From Hymenopus coronatus (taxonomy: Eukaryota > Arthropoda > Insecta > Mantodea > Hymenopodidae): 64,000 bases of DNA. Each line of letters opens with the position of its first letter. Positions within the stretch are counted from its first letter, which is position 1. A program made the translations under genes and the position numbers. The stretch is from NCBI GenBank assembly GCA_030762935.1, contig CM060892.1, positions 88,648,327-88,712,326 on the forward strand, given 5' to 3'. Below, piece after piece: positions 58,383-64,000 of this stretch. Under the pieces are notes generated by a model. The model was not told the DNA's origin. It saw only the letters and a program-made list of their open reading frames with translations, and searched no databases.

Positions 58383-59396
58383 ATGGAAGATTTGGAAATA
58401 CGAGCAGTGATTAAATACTTTCATTTGAAATGCTTAACACTGAAAGAAATCAAGGAGGAAATGGACAGTACATTGAAAGGCTCTGCTTCTTCATATTCAG
58501 TGATTAAAAGGTGGGCTACAGAGCTTAAAAATGCGACGTACGAGCATTAGAGACGAACCTCGCTCTAGACGCCCTGTAGAAGTGACAACACCACAAATCA
58601 TTGAAAAAATTCATCGTTTAGTACTGGAAGACCCCAGATTAAATTTGTTTGAGATAGCATATCAAAAGAACATGCAGGTAATATTTTAAGTATTGCTTTG
58701 GGCTTTCACAAGACCTGTGCAAAATGGATACCGCGTTTGTTGACACTTGATCAAAAGTTGTAAAGAAAAATGGTTTCTGTTAAGAATGTGGAGCTCTATC
58801 GTAAAAATTCCAGTGAATTTTTGAGATGGTTTATTACCATGGATGCAATTTGGATACATCACTACACTCTAGAAAGTAAACCACAGTCAAAACAGTGGGT
58901 TGCGCCAGCTGAACCAACTCCAAAAAGGCAAAGTAAATTTTGTCAGCTAACAAGGTTATGGCGAGTGTTTTCTGGGATGCACAGGGAATTCTTTTTATTG
59001 ATTACTTGCAAAAGAGTAAAAGTATCACTGGTGACTACTATGCAAGCTTACATCAATGTTTTAGTGATGAAGTGAAACGAAAAGGACCTCATTTGGTAAA
59101 AAAAAATCTTGTTTCATTATGACAATGCTCCGGCCCATCGTTCAGTCATTGCAAAGTGAAAACTGTGAGCATTAAGTTGGAATTGCTAGTGATTACCATC
59201 CAGTGATTACCATCTGTTCCCAAACCTCAAAAAATTTCTTGGAGGACGAAGATTTCACAGTAACGAGGAATTCATTGATGCGGTAAACAGCTATTTTGAG
59301 GACCTTGGTAAATTGCACTACGGAGATGGTTTAATTAAACTAGAACACCGATACGACAAATGAATTAGCCTTTCTGGAGATTATGTTGAGAAATAA
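58383..59396 (+). pseudogene. mariner-family transposase pseudogene
   Basis: It starts MEDLEIRAVIKYFHLKCLTL with a helix-turn-helix region ending IKRWATEL. After frame changes it continues RDEPRSRRPVEVTTPQIIEK, SKEHAGNILSIALGFHKTCA and KWIPRLLTLDQK, then a stop. FITMDAIWIHHYTLESKPQS follows with the first catalytic Asp (usual TMDETW, here TMDAIW), then VMASVFWDAQGILFIDYL, HYDNAPAHRS (second Asp) and SDYHLFPNLKKFLGG (third Asp), ending SLSGDYVEK. The total of ~338 codons equals the family's usual ~345. The DD34D residues persist. At least four frameshifts or stops, plus a 14-15-bp local duplication (GTGATTACCATC twice at about 59191-59213), inactivate it. Confidence 0.9.
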
Positions 59397-59432
59397 AGCA
59401 AAAGTAAAAAAAAATGTTTTAAATGTTGTTTT

Positions 59433-59467
59433 CACTGAGAGGCCCGGGTCTTAGCTCACCCTACTAT
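59433..59467 (-). repeat. mariner 3' terminal inverted repeat
   Basis: On the minus strand TAGTAGGGTGAGCTAAGACC, then CGGGCCTCTCAGTG. This resembles the TTAGGTTGGCTGAxAAGTCC-type ends of many mariner elements and lies ~40 bp after the transposase stop. The 5' partner was not found. Confidence 0.5.
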
Positions 59468-59509
59468 TATATTCTTCCATTTAGGAAGTATGTAATAAGG
59501 AAATAGATT

Positions 59510-59694
59510 AAGCTAAAGCATTCTTACACTAAGGAGGTACCTGGTTCGATCTCTAGCACATCCCGCCTTAAACAGAGCTTTTTCAGGGTTTCCCAGGTCG
59601 GAAGGCCATGTTAGAAATATCTCTTTCATACCCTGAATTTTATGTCCCTCTAACTCATTACATGGTCATTTAATTCATCCTCTGCCACATATTT
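59510..59694 (+). mobile_element. SINE fragment related to S5
   Basis: A tRNA-like CACTAAGGAGG with box B CTGGTTCGATCTC, then CAGAGCTTTTTCAGGGTTTC, as in the first module at 12.6 kb. The 5' part of the head is missing. Confidence 0.45.
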
Positions 59695-60472
59695 ATATGA
59701 CGGTTCGCGCACATGCGCCTGTCTATGCGCATAACTCTAATGCGAGTAATCCATCAGCATCTTTCAAGGATGGGACAGGAGAATTTTTAAGAACATTCCT
59801 TCTACATAACTACCCTTTACTGCATTTTTTCCCTAAAACTTTGATTCCCTCAAAATGGTTAAGATATTTCGTTCACAAATAAAATGTATACTTTGAATAT
59901 TTTGGGGATAGCCTTTGAGACCCTCTTGTTACTAGAAGACTTTTGATGACAGATATAAATTGCGCAATACTTACTTTTCTTAAATTGTAAGTCGATATTG
60001 CGTTTTCCTTTACTATGGTTACGCTAAGAAAACAGCATTTCAAAATCATTTCATAATGACCGATTTTTAAAAGATTTGACTGTCACTTTAGCTTGCTGTA
60101 TTCCTTTCTTCTCTTTTAAAAGGAAATATCGTTAATAAACATTTATGTAGATTTTTATGTTAAGCATAAAACAGAAGCTTTCTAAGAACAGTCTGTAGCA
60201 GCATAGCTACAGAAAATTATGCAAATGTAGCACATCAGATTTAAAAAAAAAAACTTTTGTGTGTGTACAGCATAATCTAAAAACAAAATGTCGGATAAAT
60301 AACACAGTTGATATTTAGATCAAGCAAATTCCAAAGATGCGACATTAGATATTTAAGAAAATTCTGTCATGTAACTATTGTTTACTTGGGAGCTTTTACT
60401 ATAATTTAATGCCTCTAAGGATTTTGATTAAACTAGTATTTGTTTCATAAAATATACCTACTATATAATAAT
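59695..60472 (-). mobile_element. FB repeat, one reverse unit running into a second
   Basis: Positions 59695-60240 form a reverse unit starting at a CGGTTCGCGCACATG tract and ending GTAGCACATCAGATT. Then AAAAAAAAAAACTTTTGTGTG starts a second, internal part of a reverse unit (60246-60472), which breaks at the S2 SINE. The junction is the mirror image of that at 44.26 kb. Confidence 0.65.
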
Positions 60473-60935
60473 AATCGGTAGCTCAGTAGTTAGAGCAGGT
60501 GGCTGGAGACCAAGAAACCCGTGGTTCAAATCCCGGCTATGGAATTGAAATTTTCAGTCTCACTCTACCTAGCTTACTGCTGTCCTATTCACGGCTTGTA
60601 TGAAGAAAAAAAATTAAGTTAACACTAATTGACATAATAGTTAAGCTATGAAGCTCGGGACGTAAAAGTACCTACGATATTGTTAGTCTCATTGGGATAT
60701 GCCATCTCAAAATTAAAATATTAAATATAATTCTATAATTTGGTACAAAATTACTTAATTAGTAAAATGTTTAATTTAAGTTTTAGATCACATTGTGGTT
60801 TACCGGAAAACATGCGAGTCATTTGAGCAATTTAATGTCATGCCAGCTTGTTACCATATTAGCTCAGTTGTTAGAGCGACCGGCTAGAGGCCGAGAGATC
60901 CGTGATTCAAATCCCGACTATGGTATTGAATTTTC
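60473..60935 (+). mobile_element. S2 SINE head-to-tail dimer
   Basis: Head 1 (GGTAGCTCAGTAGTTAGAGC, box B GGTTCAAATCCCGGC), then tail and body (ACACTAATTGACATAATAG, TGCCATCTCAAAATTAAAAT, GTGGTTTACCGGAAAACATG), then head 2 (ATTAGCTCAGTTGTTAGAGC, box B GATTCAAATCCCGAC). This locus shows the order of S2 parts most clearly: head, tail, body, head. Confidence 0.8.
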
Positions 60936-60995
60936 AGAATCATTTGTAGAAGAATGACAGAGAAAATCATGTAAAATGAATACATTGTTCTTTTT
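60936..60995 (-). mobile_element. FB repeat, reverse terminal remnant
   Basis: AATCATTTGTAGAAGAATGA, then CAGAGAAAATCATG and AATGAATACATTG match the outer end of a reverse FB unit. The S2 dimer therefore sits within an FB arm, as at 32.9-33.4 kb. Confidence 0.6.
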
Positions 60996-61544
60996 ATTTA
61001 ACTTTATAAAATTATAATGTTCATAAAAGTTAGAAAACTAGCTCGAAAAAGATATTAAAAAAGCTGAAAACTAAATTCTTAAGATACTTTCACAGTTATT
61101 TCCTGGAATTCGGTAACCAAAGTGACTGGATGGTGAAAGCAGAGGAACCTAAAGCGTCCAATAAAAGTGGCCTCTTATAGAGGTAACCCCTGAATTCAAG
61201 TGAGCAGATTTCAGTGTATTTGCATGGAAATCGGGTTCCTTACTTGTGCGAAGTTGAAAACGGACTGGAGAGGATATAGCAATCTTGTACGAGGTGCAAT
61301 GTACTTAGGAATAACGTATGCGGATGGACCATGCATGTTAACATAACGGAGTATTGAGATGCGATACGTGTGTTAGGGAGGTGCACTAATGGAGTTGGTG
61401 TTGCTGAGGGAAGGAAATGAGCGAGTTTGATTGAAGCCGACGTGCGTGCCGCATGGAGAAAGTTCTCTTCTCGGTCCAGCCCCTTCTCTCCGGTGTAAAT
61501 GAAGCCAGTTAGTGACGGCCAGATGAGACGAGGGGTTTGTGTAT
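60996..61544. other. Spacer with balanced composition near its right end
   Basis: A 118-codon minus frame (61240-61596) lies partly here and partly in the first tandem unit below. It has no recognisable motif, and its C-terminal half overlaps unique sequence, so I do not call it a gene. Confidence 0.35.
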
Positions 61545-63418
61545 AAGGGAGGTAGGCCATCTTGGCTGCAAATCTTAGCGAGTAATGAGGCATCATGCTT
61601 TATTCAGCGAAACGCTTTTATCAAGACTGTAACAAAAGTCGAATTTAACTATGGCTACACTGACATTTATGAATGACAGATGTCCTCTCATATCTTATGC
61701 TTTTAAACTTTACCATTCTTCTGTTTCTTATATGGTTTGGTGTTGATCTAGACCATATATTGGTGATTCTTACTATACCTATCCTATGAGTTTGCTCGCT
61801 CGTTGGTTCAAAGAATCGCACATGTTCATTCACGACTACTGTTCATATTTTTTAGCACTGTGCGCTATTTAAATGAAGTTTTATCGCGTAATAACTCAAA
61901 TGAAGAACTTGGTTAAGGAGTAATCCGTTTGAAGTAGGCATCAGAGTTAAAGAAAAGTTTGGAAGTGATAGAAATGGGCTACATATGGATGGCGGGGCAG
62001 GGGAACAGACGGAGCATTTGAAGAAAGGGAGGTAGGCCATTTGCCTGCAAATCTTAGTGAGTAATGAGGCTTTATTCAGAAAATAACGTTTACATCAAGG
62101 CTATAACAAAAGTCCAACTTCACTATGTCTATGCTATCATTTATGAATATCAAACATCCTATCGTATCTTGTTATGCTTTTCTTCTTTTTCTCATGTAGT
62201 TTGGTGTTGGTACATATCAGAAATTGGTGGTCCTTACCAATATCTATCCTAGGATTTTACTCGCTCGTTGCACCAGTTCATTCACGACAATTGTTCCATT
62301 TTCTAATATCATTGTGAGCTATTTAAGTAAAATAGTTTTATGCGGAATCATTCAAATGAAGCACTTAGTTAAAGAGTAACTCGTTTGAACTGGGTATTAA
62401 ATTAAAGAAAAGTTTGGAAACGAACGGAATGGCTTACATGTGGATGGCGGGGCAGGGAAACAGATGGAGTATTTGGAGAAAGGGAGGTAAGCCATCTTGG
62501 TTGCAAATCTTAGTGAGAATAAGACGTCATGTTTTGTTCAGCAAAACATTTTTACATCAAAGCTGTAACAAAAGTCGAGCTTAACTATGTCTATATTGAG
62601 ATTTGTGAAATTTAGATATCCTCTTATAATATATTACTATACTTTTAAATCTTACCATTCTTCTGTTTCCAATATGGTTTGGTGTAGGTACAGAAATTGA
62701 CGAGTTTGCTATGAGTTTGGTCGCTCGTAGTTCAAAGAATCGCACCAGTTCATACACGACAGTTGTTCTTATTTTCTTATATCACTATTAACTATTTAAA
62801 TAAAGTAGTTTTACTGCGTAATCATTTAAATGAAGCACTTAGTTAAAGAGTATTTCGTTTGAAGAGGGCATCAAAGTTAAAGAAATGTTTCGAAGCGATT
62901 GGAATGGGCTACATATGTATGGCGGGAAAGGGAAACAAACGCAGTATTTGAAAAAAACGGAGATAGGCCATATTGGCTGCAAATCTAAGCGAGTAATGCT
63001 TTATTCAGCAAAACACTTTTATCTTTACACAAAGGTTGTAACAAAACTCGTATTTAACCATGACCATGTAGGCATTTGTGAATGTCAGATGTCCTCCTTA
63101 TTTGTTATGCTTTTAAGTGTTTTTGGTGTTGGTCCAGATCTTCACTAATACCTATCCTAAGGGTTTGCTCGCTCGTCGTTTCAAAACAGTCGTGAATCAC
63201 ATCAGTTCATTCACAACAATTACTCTCATTTTCTTATTTAACTCTGGGGTATTTTTAATGAAATAGTTTCATCACATTATAACTCAAACAAAGCATTCTG
63301 CTAAAGAGTTAATTCGTTTGAAATGCGCTTCAAAATTATAGAAAAGTTTGGAAATAATTGTGATGGACTACATTAAAATGGCGAGGCAGGGAAACAGATG
63401 GAGTATTTGAAGAAAGAT
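61545..63418 (+). repeat. Tandem array of four ~450-480-bp units
   Basis: GGAGGTAGGCCAT, then GGCTGCAAATCTTAG, recurs at about 61548, 62028, 62482 and 62960 (periods ~480, 454, 478). Each unit contains CATGCTTTATTCAGC, CTGTAACAAAAGTCGA, GGTTTGGTGTTG, CCTATCC, GTTTGCTCGCTCGT, CTATTTAAATGAAG and GGATGGCGGGGCAGGG. The last unit ends at GAGTATTTGAAGAAAG, where unique sequence starts. No coding frame is conserved across units. Confidence 0.85.
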
Positions 63419-63539
63419 CAAGAAGCGACTCTGCGATATTGACAGACACGGAGCTAGACACGGAGAAGGTTTCGTTGAATTTATAACAAAAATCAGAGTG
63501 TTGAGGTATGAAGCAATACATTAAAACAGGTGCCAAACT

Positions 63540-63715
63540 ATTAGAAGAGGTTCGCGTAGGTGCGGATATTAAAATTTTGTGATGAAAATGTTACGAGAAT
63601 CAGCCCTATTTGTGAGGAGGAAGAGTCATGGATATACATCTTGGAAAGATGTAGGTGTACGGAGGAATGGAGGGAGAATTATTTACCACGATTCTTTACC
63701 ATTTCGAATGGATAG
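63540..63715 (+). pseudogene. Possible C-terminal zinc-knuckle remnant of a non-LTR element
   Basis: The frame KFCDENVTRISPICEEEESW then IYILERCRCTEEWREN, YLPRFF resembles the Cys-rich segment (CxxCxEEETxxHILxxC) near the end of many insect LINE ORFs. The usual first Cys is replaced and no RT blocks are visible upstream. The array-like sequence before it does not continue the match. Confidence 0.3.
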
Positions 63716-64000
63716 TTAGGGGTATGTTAGACGCTACTGGTCCGCACGGAAGACCCGGAGGTCATAGGTTAATTTCTACTTAAGGCGAGATAGCTAACAT
63801 CTTAGAGGGCTTATAGTAGGGAAGAGGAGTGGAAGTAAGAAGATTTAAATGGTGGTCTTAGTACGTAATATGCACATCCATCTATTTTCGTTTATACCTA
63901 TGTGTTCTTTGTCTATCATAATATGACACAGTATTCATAAAATCGTTTTACTGTGCTTTGTGTGTTGTCTGTATTTAAGATACATTTAAATATCTTGTCT
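63716..64000. other. Window end, nothing recognised
   Basis: No gene or repeat family seen in the last ~285 bp. Confidence 0.4.

Noticed and set aside
61240..61596. 118-codon minus-strand frame
   Set aside because: It straddles the edge of a tandem unit, has no recognisable motif, and the equivalent frame is not kept in the other units.

Overview
This is an AT-rich eukaryotic window made almost entirely of transposon and repeat sequence. I found no intact protein-coding gene. The mix of mariner and piggyBac transposase relics, several tRNA-derived SINE families, insect-style non-LTR reverse transcriptase relics, and long simple repeats points to an arthropod, probably an insect with a large, transposon-rich genome. 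That placement is an inference. No telomere, rRNA, CRISPR or bacterial-type feature is present.

The dominant component is one repeat family, which I call FB. The full unit is about 850 bp. It starts TA-AAAATCTGATGTG, passes through a CTTTCTCTAC motif and an internal (CA)n tract, and ends with a palindromic hairpin around CACTATGTACATAGTG followed by GTAGAGAAAG-TA. By hand I count about 18 loci covering roughly 19-20 kb, close to a third of the window. Single units occur (18.4, 19.7, 41.0 and 46.5 kb), as do inverted pairs of 1.2-1.9 kb (0.9, 3.4, 14.4, 22.3, 50.8 and 55.4 kb). FB has no visible coding capacity. The outer TA and the inverted CTTTCTCTAC/GTAGAGAAAG suggest a non-autonomous TA-targeting DNA transposon with fold-back behaviour.

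Layout: 0-5.1 kb holds an S1 SINE and FB copies. 5.1-9.4 kb is mostly unrecognised AT-rich DNA with an intact S4 SINE. 9.4-15.7 kb holds FB copies and a ~340-bp tandem array carrying AAT microsatellites and a double-headed SINE. 17.1-17.8 kb is a giant GTAT microsatellite. 18-24 kb holds FB copies. 24-29 kb holds SINEs and an FB copy interrupted by a ~100-bp palindrome. 30.2-32.2 kb has an inverted repeat, a duplicated promoter-like segment and a broken non-LTR element. 32.4-37.2 kb is SINE-rich with a GC-rich island. 37.5-39.1 kb is a near full-length piggyBac transposase pseudogene. 42.2-42.7 kb is another reverse transcriptase relic. 43.8-47.3 kb holds FB copies and a possible exon. 47.7-48.0 kb is a minisatellite. 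49.0-49.5 kb is an unidentified gene-like relic. 50.2-50.8 kb is a back-to-back pair of mariner fragments. 55.4-57.3 kb is a complete inverted FB pair. 58.4-59.5 kb is a mariner pseudogene. 61.5-63.4 kb is a ~470-bp tandem array.

Nothing here works together as a pathway. What the window does give is insertion order: SINEs sit inside FB units and inside the non-LTR element, and a small palindrome sits inside an FB unit. A few short open frames with balanced base composition (30.88, 33.77, 44.75, 48.43 and 49.0 kb) are the only candidates for host or unknown-element exons, all at low confidence.
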